NCBI RefSeq assembly: GCF_000400465.1
Contig: NW_008806278.1
Coordinates: 1-64,000 of the forward strand
DNA length: 64,000 nucleotides
Source of the DNA: Wallemia ichthyophaga EXF-994
Taxonomy: Eukaryota > Basidiomycota > Wallemiomycetes > Wallemiales > Wallemiaceae
Direction: 5' to 3'
The position numbers and the translations under genes are program-made. Below are positions 1 to 11,016 of the stretch, piece by piece (positions within the stretch are counted from its first letter, which is position 1; each line of letters starts with the position of its first letter). The notes under the pieces were generated by a model. It was not told where the DNA came from, made no database searches, and worked only from the letters and a program-made list of their open reading frames with translations.

Positions 1-321
1 AAGCCCAAACCTTAACAAAACCTTAACATTAACACTTTGAGAGACCAAAGTCTGCTTAGAAAATTCGTATCGGGTTCGGAAACCAACACCGTACGCCGAT
101 GCTAGTCCTTAATTTTGATACATACCGCCTCATATTATTAAATTAGAAGAGAATGATGTCATAACAAAGCATAGAACTCTCAGTAGAACGAATGACATGG
201 ATGATATGAAAAAACCACAAATCCAGTGTGTAAAGAGCGTGTAACGAAAGATATAAAAGTCCAGTGAGTATTGTTGAAGAGAGTAAAACATCAATCAGTC
301 AGTCGGGGCGTATGAGTCCAC
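1..321. other. left-edge non-coding stretch
   Basis: AT-rich sequence downstream of the LysM gene stop codon. No open frame, RNA gene or repeat of note was seen. The first 35 bases hold two copies of ACCTTAACA, too few to call a repeat. It most likely contains the 3' untranslated region of the LysM gene. Confidence 0.4.
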
Positions 322-885
322 TTAAGCGCTGCAATCATCCCACTCTGGCTTTGATACCGGCATAATGTTAGCTACTGGAGGGCTGGCCCAGTCGGCAACG
401 TCGTTAATGGATTGCACAGGTGCGTAATCTGGCATGGTGTAATCAGGGACTTTGACGCCATTGTGAACGCAGAGAACCTCGTCGACGTATACGTTACCGC
501 AATGTTCATCGATTTGGGGGTTGTTGAGCCAGAGAACCGTGGTGTTAATCTAAATCAAGTTAGTAAAACACTACAAAAAGTAAAGTAGACCTACTTGGTT
601 GTTGTACGCGATAGAATTGCACGTGTCATTTTCCTTGACAACGTAAGTCTCTGTGCAGTCTGAGCCAGGCCAGCCGAGACAAAGCTCCTCGCCCTTCTGG
701 AGGTTTGTGCATTCTTCGTTGATCTTGTCAAAGTTGGTTGCGGCTAATTGGTATGTGGAGATGCCTTGATCAGCTGAAATCTGGTCGCAATATTCACCAC
801 CCTTGACGGTGTAGTTGCGTGTGCACGAGGCACTGACTGATGCGACAATTGCTGCCAAAGCGAGTGACTGGACTGAGAATTGCAT
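322..885 (-). CDS. secreted LysM-domain protein
   Basis: Two exons (885-595 and 549-322) joined by a 45-base intron (donor GTAGGT, TACTAAC branch, TTTAG acceptor). The protein starts MQFSVQSLALAAIV, a signal peptide with cleavage near SAS/C. Two LysM modules follow: CTRNYTVKGGEYCDQI to about residue 70, then CTETYVVKENDTCNSIA running across the intron. Paired cysteines in each module are typical of fungal LysM proteins. The tail after the second module has no anchor. Family knowledge: fungal LysM proteins bind chitin or chitin oligomers in the wall or outside the cell; whether this one is a wall protein or an effector-like chitin binder cannot be told. An upstream in-frame ATG exists at 945 but would bury the signal peptide, so 885 is preferred. 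Confidence 0.8.
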
Positions 886-1097
886 TTTATTAGGTTGTAA
901 AACGGGTATTCCAGAAGACAGTGGTGGTAGATTCCTAAGGAGCAACCATTTGCTATTTTGGGGTGGCTCTCAGCGGAAGGGGTGTTTTGTGCGGTCTGTG
1001 CACTGATTGCACTCACGTGATAAGGCGGACGCGGGCAGTAGTAGTAGTTATATTTTTTATTATAATTATAATTTAATTTCTATATAAATTTATACAT

Positions 1098-3122
1098 CTA
1101 TTTCTTATGCTTAGAAGCCATTTCAAGCCAATACGACCTCTCATCCTCGAATGAGCGCGTCTGCAACTGCGTAACTGTTAGTAAATTAAATTACACTCAG
1201 TTACGTAAACTCACAGCTAGTGCCGAGTACGCGCTCGCTAGCCAATCTCCATTCTCGCTCCTGCCTGCTGCTTTCTCGATAACACTCTGCACCAACGAGC
1301 GCAATCTCTTGATGTTTGATTGCATCATCATCTGATCATCAGATGTAGAAAGCTCCTTTAATGAACTGTACAGAGTCGCGTATCTCCTGCTGACCTTCTC
1401 AGCCAGTTCCGGGCTAACTCTTTTTCCACTAAAACCCATCGACGAGCTGACAAAGTTGCCAGCCGTACCGAGAAGACTGGCGGAGGGCGCCTGGGTTTCC
1501 TCAGCAAGTGTCTGTAAGGCTAGTACTCTGGCATCCATCTCCTTCTGAAGCAGCGGCCAAAGCGAAATCCTCAAGCCTGCACAGAGATTGCTTGCCGGTA
1601 GACAACCCCTATTCAAGCACACCTGGTGTGCCTCGTCGTTTATTCTGATCATACTAAAAATAGCGCTTGGTAAGGTGGTCGCCGTGGGTATCTTGAGTAA
1701 GTCACCTTTTATCTGATTAAATGCCGTCTCAAACACTTGATTCCAGATGTGTTGTGTGGATTTAAGAGATCCTAGCTCGCTTGCAATGGCAACCTCCTTC
1801 TCCGAGAGAAAGACGCCAGGTTTGATGCTTTTGTCGTGGTATAATGAGTGCAGCGAGTCGTCGAAGAAGCGAGCACAGAATGCAAATTCTGAGCACGCAT
1901 TGTCTATGAAGACAAGCAATAAGCTTCTGAAGATTGCTTCAGGGGGTAATTTCTATAAGAATCTTATGTTAGAATCACTCTCACGTTGTTTTCAACCCAC
2001 AAAGTTCTGATCGTCAGCCTGGTATGCCAAAAAGACTGACGGTCCATCCAAAGTAGAGTAAGTGAGTCGCTGCTTGACACTATCGAGTTCATATGGCTCT
2101 TCGTTGCTTTCCCATGCATTTGCCGAGTTGCCGATTGCGAGCTCTTGGAATCTGGGTTCGATCTTGAACGCCTCTCTCGTATATCTCACCAAGCACGTCT
2201 CGTAGTAGCCTCTCGCGGCATTTGCATAGACACGTTCAACCTCATGAGCAGCCCGTGGCTCTTGTCTTTTGAGAAATGCGTACAAAGGCGCGTACTTAAA
2301 CAGCACTGCTGTCTGATGAAACGCGATGTTGGACGTCGCGGAGGCTTGGAAGGGCACAAACAGACTAAATAGTTTACCACGTATCTTGTCTGCAGCCTGT
2401 AAATGTTTTGAGCTCATCCCATACCTGTCAACACCCCACAAACCTTCGTTTTGAGCGCCTGTAAGACACTCTGCAACTGTACTCTAGCTTTGACATGCTG
2501 ATGCTTCTCAACTGAGCGCAGAAAGCCCTCGATGCTCTTACACCCGCTAATCCAAGCATCAACATCTGTTAGCTCCTGGTTCATGATGAGGTTGATGAGT
2601 TGCGGAGGAATGATTAGCTCTTTGAGTAGCCCATCGATTTCAGCTGCCTGTGCTCTCTGTTTGTGCAACTGATTGTCTATTTCGATGGATTTCGTCTGTA
2701 AAGAGCTGATCTGTGAACTCGTTGATAACATAGATTGCTGGAATGTGGAGAGGAAGTTCGCGAGTGTTTCCGTATCTTGTACGGAATGCTTGATAGAGCT
2801 ATCCAATTCCATCGTCTGTGCTGCCGTGCTCAGGACTGGATGATCAGCGTTATCTTAAGATTACGACGCAGCTCACATTCGTCATCGACGGTGCGCTTAA
2901 GAGAATCATAAACATCTTCTATATCTCTATCGTCACGTTTAAGCATTTCAATGACGCACTGCCATTCCTCGTCAGTGCCTTGGTATGACACATCTTCCCT
3001 GATTGCTGGAGATGGCGCTGGGTCGAAGATTGCGTCGAGCTGATGGAGATATGAGATTAATGGAAAATACGCTATATGCCACGCACAGCTGGCGCTATCG
3101 GCGCTGTCGGTGCTGTATCCAT
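1098..3122 (-). CDS. VPS52: GARP/EARP tethering complex subunit Vps52
   Basis: Six exons: 3122-3087, 3039-2865, 2820-2444, 2396-2001, 1952-1215, 1166-1098, with introns of 47, 44, 47, 48 and 48 bases. The joined protein is about 596 residues, close to yeast Vps52 (641). Family landmarks are the N-terminal coiled-coil FLSTFQQSMLSTSSQISSLQ, the central block KYAPLYAFLKRQEP, and PEAIFRSLLLVFIDNACSEF. Vps52 is a core subunit of the tether for endosome-to-Golgi retrograde vesicles. The start at 3122 is the first ATG after an in-frame TAA. The last acceptor (1167-1170) was chosen because it lies a normal distance past TACTAAC and gives the LQTRSFEDERSYW tail. It is divergent from the gene at 3254, sharing 131 bases of upstream DNA. 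Some splice choices (second and third introns) rest only on frame and length. Confidence 0.88.
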
Positions 3123-3253
3123 CTTGGCTGTTGGAGATTAACCACCATGAACAGATTCACGAGAGGGATAACAACAACGGTAGCCAGACTCAAGACGGTC
3201 AAAGTGGGTCGAATGGGCTGTCAGTATTCATCTCACGCTCGTAGGACTCGAAG
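3123..3253. promoter_or_regulatory. shared divergent promoter, VPS52 / 3254 gene
   Basis: 131 bases separate the start codons of two outward-facing genes, so both promoters and 5' untranslated regions must fit here. No clear TATA element was seen. Confidence 0.5.
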
Positions 3254-3878
3254 ATGTCTGGTGTCTTCTATCACCAGCAGCAACCAGAACGCTGGGCTGT
3301 TAGTTTGCTTGATAAGCTCCCAGAGAACGCGCCAAAAAAGCTAGTGTGTGGATACGTCAATACTGCTAGCCCAGTCTCAACGGAACTCTACAAATCACTC
3401 GAGCAAAACGATGAATTCATCGATTTGCTACAATCTGTTGTGCAGAATAACTTTACAAAAGATCAGCACGTTATGTGAGTTGATTGAGTGCGTTATCAAA
3501 TAACAAATCTCATCGATTTCCAGTCAAGACGCTTTTTTTAGAGGTGAAGGTTGGATACCTGTGATGGGTGCGTGGCATGCTCTCTTGCCAGCAATCTGTT
3601 TATAGCGCAAACCTAGATGAACGCGCTCCTCAGACTTTAGGTAGAGCCGGTGACCCTGATGACTATCTTGGCATGGTTTTGGTGGAAGGTGGCGGTAAGG
3701 TGAGTATATGCTAGCTAGACGTACGCAACACTCTCATGCAACACCCTCATAGATCAATGCGTCTACTTACGAGCGCACGCCTACTTACAGATTAGCAACA
3801 CGCGACAATGGCTTCATGAAGTTATCGCCCGCTCTCGACAAAGCCCTGAGAGAAGCGCTTAAAGTTGAAACAAAGTAG
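3254..3878 (+). CDS. conserved small protein of unknown function
   Basis: Four exons (3254-3474, 3568 donor after 3524-3567, 3617-3699, 3753-3878) give about 157 residues. Introns are 49, 49 and 53 bases. The second intron uses donor GTGCGT at 3568 and acceptor at 3616; other acceptors run into a stop. Conserved-looking blocks are GYVNTASPVSTELYKSLE near residue 33 and GRAGDPDDYLGMVLVEGG near 95. The protein has no signal peptide, membrane segment or coiled coil that I can see. I do not recognise the family by name. The divergent partner is VPS52, which says little about its job. Confidence 0.65.
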
Positions 3879-4034
3879 ATTCATACTAGAACATTCCCTC
3901 AACAACTCTGTAATGTAGTACATTTATTATTGCTGTCGTCAATTTTCTACTTGATTGATAAGAAAATACAAATTGAATCCCAAGTGTGCAACACTTCTAT
4001 TAAAACACTTCCTTTACGAACCTTCTATTCTCTT

Positions 4035-6377
4035 CTAGCTATCATCAATCTCCTCGTCATCTGAAAGTGCAAACTCTTCAGACACGTTCTCCTTTTTGGC
4101 TTTTCTCCGTTGCTCAAGAGACGCCCATTCGCCTTCTCTCTCGCCAGTATACGTGAATCCTCTAAAAGTATCGTGAGTGCGGTTGTTCTCGTTAGGTATC
4201 GGGTTTTCGTCAATTTTTGGCCTGTCGTCAGATACATGCGGCCTTTCTGTTTGTTTATCGAATGATTTGCGTGGCTCTTTGTTGCTTTCACGGCTCTCGC
4301 GATTCACGTGCTGACCAGATGGTGTTCCATGTCCAGAACCAAGTGCTGGCTTGAAGACTTCCTCATTTCCATCCACATCAACTCTGTCTGGAGCAGCAAC
4401 ATCGTCATCCCAAGGCACACCGTGCTCTCTAATGTCAGCACCTGTAAACTCAGTGTCAAAGTTGGCGACACTCTCATCACTTTCAACCAGCGGCTTGAAC
4501 GGTGGGGTGACCTGTCTGTTGGCAAGTGCATTCCAGTCAATTGATTTGAAAAATGGATCTTCCTTAAGCTCTGCAGCGTCTCTCTTGCTGCCCATCCTGT
4601 GTTCTGGGTTTCTGTTTAAAAGACCTTTGACAAATTGCTTTCCTTCATCTCCAATAACTCCCTTTGGGAATCTAATCTTCCCGAAGCATATGTTTTTGTA
4701 CATTTGTTGTGTATCTTCGGCATAAAATGGTGACCAACCACAACACATCTAAAAATCGTTAGTAAGCAAACAAACACAATATTTTCACATACCTCAAACA
4801 ACAACACTCCTAGTGACCAAAAGTCAACCAGCATGGAGTATCCATCGTCATTGAGTAGTACCTCAGGTGCAAGGTACTCTGTTGTTCCACAGAAAGTTGA
4901 AGTGAGTTGGTCTGCTGGTAAATCAGGTTTTGATAATCCAAAGTCACATAAAGCAACGTGACCAGTTGCATCCAGTAAGATATTTTCAGGTTTAAGATCA
5001 CGGTAAACAATGTCATATTTGTGGAGGTGTTCGAGTGCAAGTACGAGCTCGGCTATGTAGAATCTTGCCCTTTCTTCGCTAAATCTGCCTTCTCTTTGTA
5101 AATGCCAGAAAAGCTCACCACCAGATTTGTAATCCGTGACAAAATAGAGCTCTTTTTCAGTCTGGAAGCTGAACTTCAAACCAACTAAGAATGGACACTC
5201 CAGCGATACTTGCAGAATCTTACGCTCTCCAATAGTGTGAGCAACTTCTTTCTTTGCAATGATTTCCTTCTTAGAGAGAACCTTCATGGCGTAAATACGC
5301 TTAGTATCTTTCTTGCGAACCTGGAAAACTCTACCAAAGGTACCTCTGCCGATCAATCTCAGAAATTCAAAGTCTTTCGGAATGAGAGAATGTTTATTGG
5401 CGAAGCGTTCATATAATATCTGCAAACGAATTTCACCGGTTGTAATTTCTTTACCATCATCGCCAAATCTGGAGAGCTCATACCAGTGATCGATTTCAGC
5501 ACCTGGAGCGAGGTGTGGACGGATTTCCTTACTACCAACGTATTTCTCTCCCTCATAACCCAAGTAGTGTACAACGCTGTCGTCTTCACCTGGTTGGGGG
5601 TCAATGGTGAGGTTAGCCAGACTTTCATCCGCAGTTTGATTTGAAGGGCTTAAAGTGGCTGCAACGTTTGGTGCTGAGCGATCTCTATCGTAAACAGCAA
5701 TTTCAAGAGGGGAATCCTCTCTTGAAACGTCGAAAGTGACTTGATGCTTCCATACCGGAGAATCTCCGTTTTGACCTAAAACGCCGGTGACTGGTGGGCT
5801 TGATTTGTTGGTAGGGTCTGGAGTTGTAGGAGTACGAGCACCGGATGATGGCGTTCTTTTCAAAGTGGATTCCAACTTCTTGGGGAAACCTCTGGCAACG
5901 CCTTCTGTTGCACCGATTGGCTCTCTACTAACAAATTCATTGTTTTCAAATGAGACGACTACGTATGAATGTGCTTTTGTGCTATCAACCACAGCGAGTC
6001 TCCTCGCCTCCATAACCTTGACTGTGAGCAATCCCTTACTGCCAAGAACATCCTTTGAGGATTGAGATTTGAACGGTGGCTTTGTATTTGTCAACGGTGT
6101 ACTGGCGCCGGATGTGGTGGCTGAAGTCGCCGTGGTTGAACTAGATAAATGGGGAGCTGGATATAGTGTAAGGGAGTATTTTTATTTAATCATCAAACCT
6201 ACCTGTATTATGTTGGCTGATTTCTTTCTCCCGCCTCTCTTTGATCGTCGTCTCGAATGGATTTGGCTCCTGCCTCGAATTTGCAGACCGTGGCTTGGGC
6301 GTCGCAGAATCCTCTGCGTTACTCTTACTAGACGTCAGGTGCGTCGTCGGTGCCGCTGGCGTCTTGATTTGCTCCAT
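4035..6377 (-). CDS. YPK1: AGC-family kinase, Ypk1/Gad8 type
   Basis: Three exons (6377-6203, 6156-4793, 4748-4035; introns 46 and 44 bases) give about 750 residues. A C2-like N-terminal half is followed by a kinase domain with the glycine loop GRGTFGRV near residue 328, lysine in AMKVL near 350, YRDLKPEN near 443, DFG near 463, and the activation loop TSTFCGTTEYLAPE near 477. A hydrophobic motif FRGFTY lies near the C-terminus. Family knowledge: Ypk/Gad8 kinases are phosphorylated by PDK1 on the T-loop and by TORC2 on the hydrophobic motif, and control sphingolipid and membrane stress responses. The segment between the kinase domain and the hydrophobic motif is long and polar, and an acidic tail (SDDEEIDDS) follows it. 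The start is the first ATG of exon 1. Confidence 0.93.
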
Positions 6378-6433
6378 TGATGATTGTCGAATATTGAGAG
6401 TGATCTCAGTTATCCATGGAGTACAAAATTAAA

Positions 6434-7991
6434 TTACTTGGAATTTACACTGGTGGATAATATGCTCTGCCTAAGGTTATGCGCTTTCTCACGCGTGCTC
6501 TTTGATGCCGCTGGTGTTTGCGTCGTCTGCTCCTCGTCAGAATCGTCGTGAACGCCTCCCGGAATAAGCAGTTGGTCAAGTTCCTCTTGAGTCAGTTGAC
6601 GATTCTCTTCTTTAAGCACTGTCATCTTACGTTTAATTACCCTTCTTATCAGATTTAGCTGTTCTTCTGTGTAAAATCCGGTGTTTGAATCAAAATTCTC
6701 GATATGGCCTTGTTCATCATGAATCAGCTTGTAGCAATCTTCATCAGTCACATCACATAGCTGGAAGTTTGCAGCATCTGTTACATTCTTTCCATCAAAC
6801 TTGTGGCTTTCTGCGCTTGGTTCTTTCATCTGAGACGTTTCGGGTGCTGTTGTCCCCGGAGTTGATTGCGGAACTGAATTAGCTTTACCGGAGTTTCCTG
6901 TACTTGCTCGGCTTGTAAATGTTTGCCTGTGCTTGCGGTCCCTCACCCCTACCAGACGAGTCTGGATACGTTGATAAATGCGATTTGCGCTATCTAATCT
7001 GGGATCCCAGTTAATTCGACACATAACATCTGCAAATGGTCCCGACTGGAATGTGTATGAGTAAGCTGCCATTGATATCTTGTGGTTCAATAAAAATCGC
7101 GAATCCTGAGGTGAAAATTGGTTCAGTAACGATGCTCTCGACCACGCTGGCCTCTCTTTGAAAAGGTTTTCAAGCCTCTGCAGCACATCTTTCCTAGGGT
7201 ATGTATCTATAAACTCGGACGCCTCCTTAACAGGTGCTGAAGGAGCTGGATATTGATCCCAAGTGATTGTATCACCACTGTCAACCTTTGCGCGATTTTT
7301 GCTGATGAGACGCTCGTAAGTCTGTCCAGTGGCCTTGTTAACACCTGTAGTCTTTTCAGGGTTGTATCTGCTCTGGTATAGGTAGTTGTTGAATGTCTGT
7401 GCTCTGTAGAATTTAGGGGGTTGAATGAGACCTATCGGTTGACTGTTTAAGCCCTCGATATTCTCGCCGCGCGCCTTCCTCAGACGATTGCCTTTTACAC
7501 GACTCTCCAGAAACTCAATTTGATCGCCATTTTTCGGCAATTGAATGTTTCTAAGTGCATGGATGCTTTCATTGAGATTGTCGGAAAATACTCTCTCGTT
7601 GATGTTATCCAAATAGTCCTTCTGCGGTAGATGTGATGTAAAATCTGCGATTTCTGCGCGCTGTTAATTATAAACGCTACGCCCGCTAACCCCACCAACC
7701 TCTGAACTTGGCTGTGACAGGAATAGAGCCAATAATCTCCGCTTTGAACTGGTAATGCCACTGACCCTCGATCATCTTCCTTCTGCGCCTTATTCTCAGT
7801 GCGTAGTTGTTGCTTTCGCTGTACGTCGCCGTTATGCTGCTATTTACGCTGATATCGAGGCAGAGCGGCAGGCGCTTATCGAAAGCATCTTTGATAATAT
7901 CTACGCCACCAAAAATGCTCAAATATTGCAATTTTTCTTCCTCGCTGACGCTACCGAATAATTCGATTGCTTCCAATTGAGTTAACGTCAT
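6434..7991 (-). CDS. TFC1: TFIIIC subunit, Tfc1/Sfc1/GTF3C5 type
   Basis: Two exons (7991-7691 and 7653-6434) with a 37-base intron (donor GTTAGC, acceptor GCGCAG) give about 506 residues. The N-terminal barrel region carries LQYLSIFGGVDIIKDAF and ALRIRRRR; the join reads FRGWWEIADFTSHL. The later winged-helix-like part carries KERPAWSRASLLNQF and SYTFQSGPFADVMCRINWDPR, characteristic of TFIIIC subunit 5. The acidic C-terminus is typical. The protein helps TFIIIC bind the A-box of tRNA and other Pol III genes. The start at 7991 sits just before the first conserved block. The frame stays open upstream into the next gene, so a longer start is possible but not needed. It is head-to-head with NPY1. 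Confidence 0.88.
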
Positions 7992-7998
7992 CGTAGAG

Positions 7999-9135
7999 AT
8001 GGAAGGAGGATTGAACAAGATAAGCTGGCTCAGAGGGAACAATGGCTTCCTTAACAGCGTATTCAAGCAGTCCAAGTTTATTCCACTGCATAATCTTAAT
8101 CCATTGATTAGAAATGGGGATAACACCTTGGCTTCGATACCTTACAGCGAAGCAGAGCCTTATATTGGAAGCAATAACTACGGTGAAGGCATGTCCCAGA
8201 TCAATCAGCGCTTTTTGGAAGGCTATAGGCAGTCGAAAACTGTGGTGGCGTTGCTAGGCGTGAAGGAAAGCATCGATCAGAAGGCAAATGATCCACAATA
8301 TACGCCTTCAGGAACTGTTTACTTTTGTTTCGACGCTTCTTCTTACCCCAAGGAGCATTTCGAATCTCATGACGTAAAATTCCGCGATTCTCGCTCTTTG
8401 ATTGGCTATCTCAATCTACACGACTCAAAGATTATCGCCCAAGCGAGATCTATTGTGGATTGGAATTTACGACACAAGTACGATTCTGGTTCTGGGAAAC
8501 TCAATTATAGCTGCTGGGCAGGTTGGAAGCTCTGTTGCAGTTCTGTGTTTGATAACCAGGATCAACCATCACATAGCTGGAAAGGCGTTCAAAACTACCA
8601 CTACCCACGCACAGACCCTGTTGTCATTATGGCTGTTTTGTCTCCAGACAGATCAGCTATTTTGCTCGGACGTAACAAGCGCTACGCCGGTGGTATGTAT
8701 AGTTGCTTAGCTGGTTTTGTTGAGGTTGGTGAGACATTTGAAGAGGCAGTCGCCAGGGAGGTGCATGAAGAGGCTTGCGTGCGTGTTCTCGACGTGAAGT
8801 ACTTCGCCTCCCAGCCATGGCCATATCCAAGTTCACTCATGACTGGATTTTATGCAATCGCCGATGTCAACAGCAACTATGAGATATCTAGAACGGACTT
8901 AGACGGAGAATTGGAAGGTGTGTTGGAGCAAGTTGTAGTAAAACAAATCATTAACAATGAAACAGACGCTAGATGGTTCACACGCGAAGACGTTGAGGAG
9001 ATGGTAAAGCGCTCGCCTATCAGTCTTGGTGATAAGCCACCAGATAATGTTCCCTTCGTTCCAAACAAGCATGCTATCGCAGGTGAACTGATTAGAAACT
9101 GGTTGGCTACTTTTGAAAAAAAGAGCGCAATTTAA
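7999..9135 (+). CDS. NPY1: NADH pyrophosphatase, NudC/Npy1-type Nudix hydrolase
   Basis: Single exon, 378 residues. The Nudix box is present as GFVEVGETFEEAVAREVHEEAC near residue 240 (Gx5Ex7REVxEEA). It is followed by SQPWPYPSSLM, the signature that marks the NADH pyrophosphatase subfamily. These enzymes split NAD(H) and related dinucleotides to nucleoside monophosphates; NudC relatives also remove NAD caps from RNA. The N-terminal LNKISWLR block begins four residues after the ATG, so 7999 is a good start. The usual zinc ribbon is altered: where relatives have a CxxCG pair before WAGWKL, this protein has D162-SG-S165. The C-terminus FEKKSAI gives no clear peroxisomal signal. Its start codon lies 7 bases from that of TFC1. 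Confidence 0.92.
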   Translation: MEGGLNKISWLRGNNGFLNSVFKQSKFIPLHNLNPLIRNGDNTLASIPYSEAEPYIGSNNYGEGMSQINQRFLEGYRQSKTVVALLGVKESIDQKANDPQYTPSGTVYFCFDASSYPKEHFESHDVKFRDSRSLIGYLNLHDSKIIAQARSIVDWNLRHKYDSGSGKLNYSCWAGWKLCCSSVFDNQDQPSHSWKGVQNYHYPRTDPVVIMAVLSPDRSAILLGRNKRYAGGMYSCLAGFVEVGETFEEAVAREVHEEACVRVLDVKYFASQPWPYPSSLMTGFYAIADVNSNYEISRTDLDGELEGVLEQVVVKQIINNETDARWFTREDVEEMVKRSPISLGDKPPDNVPFVPNKHAIAGELIRNWLATFEKKSAI

Positions 9136-9411
9136 TAGATTGAATTGGTATTCCTCATAAAAGAGGTAAACTAATGTTGAAAATTAGATTCTTTCAATGT
9201 ACATATATGGATAGGTAAAATGTTCACACATTTGTGGTGGAAAGTAGTAAATTCTGATGGTATTCCGTTTTAGTAACCTACACGTGTATTACAAACGTAA
9301 ATTTGAAATTTCGTGTTTTACATCAAAATCTTCTGAGAAGACCTAACAGGTATATACGCTGATTGAGTAATGAGAGGTGCTATTGATTTGCAACCGAATC
9401 ATCCCACAATG

Positions 9412-10816
9412 TTAAAACAAACCCAAACCATCACACCCCCTATACCACTCATTGTACCTTTCGTACTCATCAAACTCGTCATTCATATCCAAATCGAGAA
9501 GCTCGGTAGCTTCAAATATCTCGGTATACTCTATGTCGTCGTAAATACTTAGTATATCGTCATCTTGTGCGACAAAGTTCTCTAGATTTGCTGAAATTTT
9601 ACTTGGGAGTAATTCGTTACATTTCAAAGCAATGACTGTGTGCAATTTTGAATGTAAGTTAATAAATCTGTTCAAAGCTACCAACTTAATGTTGTGGCGT
9701 CTGCTACAGATGTTTAGCTCCTCCAGTAGTGGCATAGCAAAGTCGAAATGGCCTTTGTTGAACATATCTGAGAAAACAGGCGAGTAATATCCTTCTATGC
9801 TGAATTTGCGCACATTCTTGAGCTTGCTGAGAAACTCAGGCGCAAAAATATCATGATCAGCTGAGAAAACTGACCTAGGCAGCTGAACGTTTCTTAATTG
9901 ATCTCCTAATCCGTGCCATTGAGAAATATCGGCAAATCCCCAATAACACAAGTTCCGAAGTTTCGCTAATCGACAATTGCTGATGTCTGCGTAAATGCGA
10001 TTGAGCGTTAGGCTTTCAAGTCTGTCCATTGAATCTGGTAGGTTTACTTCACGATACTCTCTTGGAGATCTTGTTATCCGCTGCTCACGAGCATCTACTT
10101 TGAGAAGCTTTAAATTTGGCATGAGGCGGAGTATGAACGCCAGCGTTGATGGTCCGCGTACCCACTCAATACTCAAGTCGTAAACAAAGCTCTGTACCTT
10201 TTCGAAGCAGAAGTTGAGCATATCAAGCCCAGTGAAAAACTCGAAAGAGACATTATTTAGCATTATGTGTTTCAGACTGCTGCGAAGTTCTTTTGAAAAG
10301 CAGGCTGGGCGTAAAATAGCCTCCTGATCGCCTCCGTTAATGAATAAGTATTTGGCGTTAAGATTGCGTGGCAGTGTGACCTCTCTCGTGTTGATGTGAT
10401 ATACAACGCTAAATCTTGAAACATTCAAATCAACCAAGCCGTAGCTATCCTCGCATAGTTTGTTGTAAATGTCCTTATTCTCGATTATCAAGAATATCTG
10501 TCCAGTCTTCTTAGACTTGAGGCGCGGTGAAGCCATCCATGACTTCAGTCTCTGGGCATCCACGTCATTCTGGAGTTTGAGTACGGCCGATGAGTAGACT
10601 TGCGTAAGATGTTGATAAGTAATTGAATCTGCACTGCAGCCAAAACTCACTATGTGAATGTGTGAGCGCTTCACTCCAATGTTTGTTGACGGCTGATAGC
10701 TGGTAGTTCAATTTCCGATATTTATCGGTGAGGGTGTCGGTGGTGCGTTTATCAAGGTGGTTAAATATCGACAGCAGAATATCAATAGGTAAATCTGACG
10801 CCTTAGATGTCCTCAT
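9412..10816 (-). CDS. F-box protein with leucine-rich-like C-terminal region
   Basis: Two exons (10816-10651 and 10598-9412; intron 52 bases) give about 450 residues. The N-terminus DLPIDILLSIFNHLDKRT followed by LSAVNKHWSEALT is an F-box. The rest has irregular leucine-rich segments (for example RLESLTLNRIYADISNC and LRNLCYWGF) that resemble LRR repeats of fungal F-box proteins, and a very acidic C-terminus. Family role: substrate receptor of an SCF ubiquitin ligase, binding Skp1 through the F-box. The substrate cannot be guessed. The intron join THSH-I-YSSAV is consistent with the usual post-F-box motif of a W/Y following the hydrophobic helix. Confidence 0.8.
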
Positions 10817-11016
10817 GAGGTTGACTGTAGATGTGCAAGATATGTTGTGTGCCGAAGTGGCGAAAAACCACTATAGAGGCACGCTGCTGGAGCACTTGAA
10901 AAGTTTGTAACTGAAAAATTATTGACATTATATTGTGACTCAGAATGTATCTAAATGCATGTGATGCAAACGAAGTTATACAAATTACGAAATAAACCGT
11001 TAAATCAAGCGGTGCT

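Noticed and set aside
1..40. Possible telomere-like repeat (ACCTTAACA twice)
   Set aside because: Two imperfect copies only, at the window edge, and not the usual fungal telomere unit.
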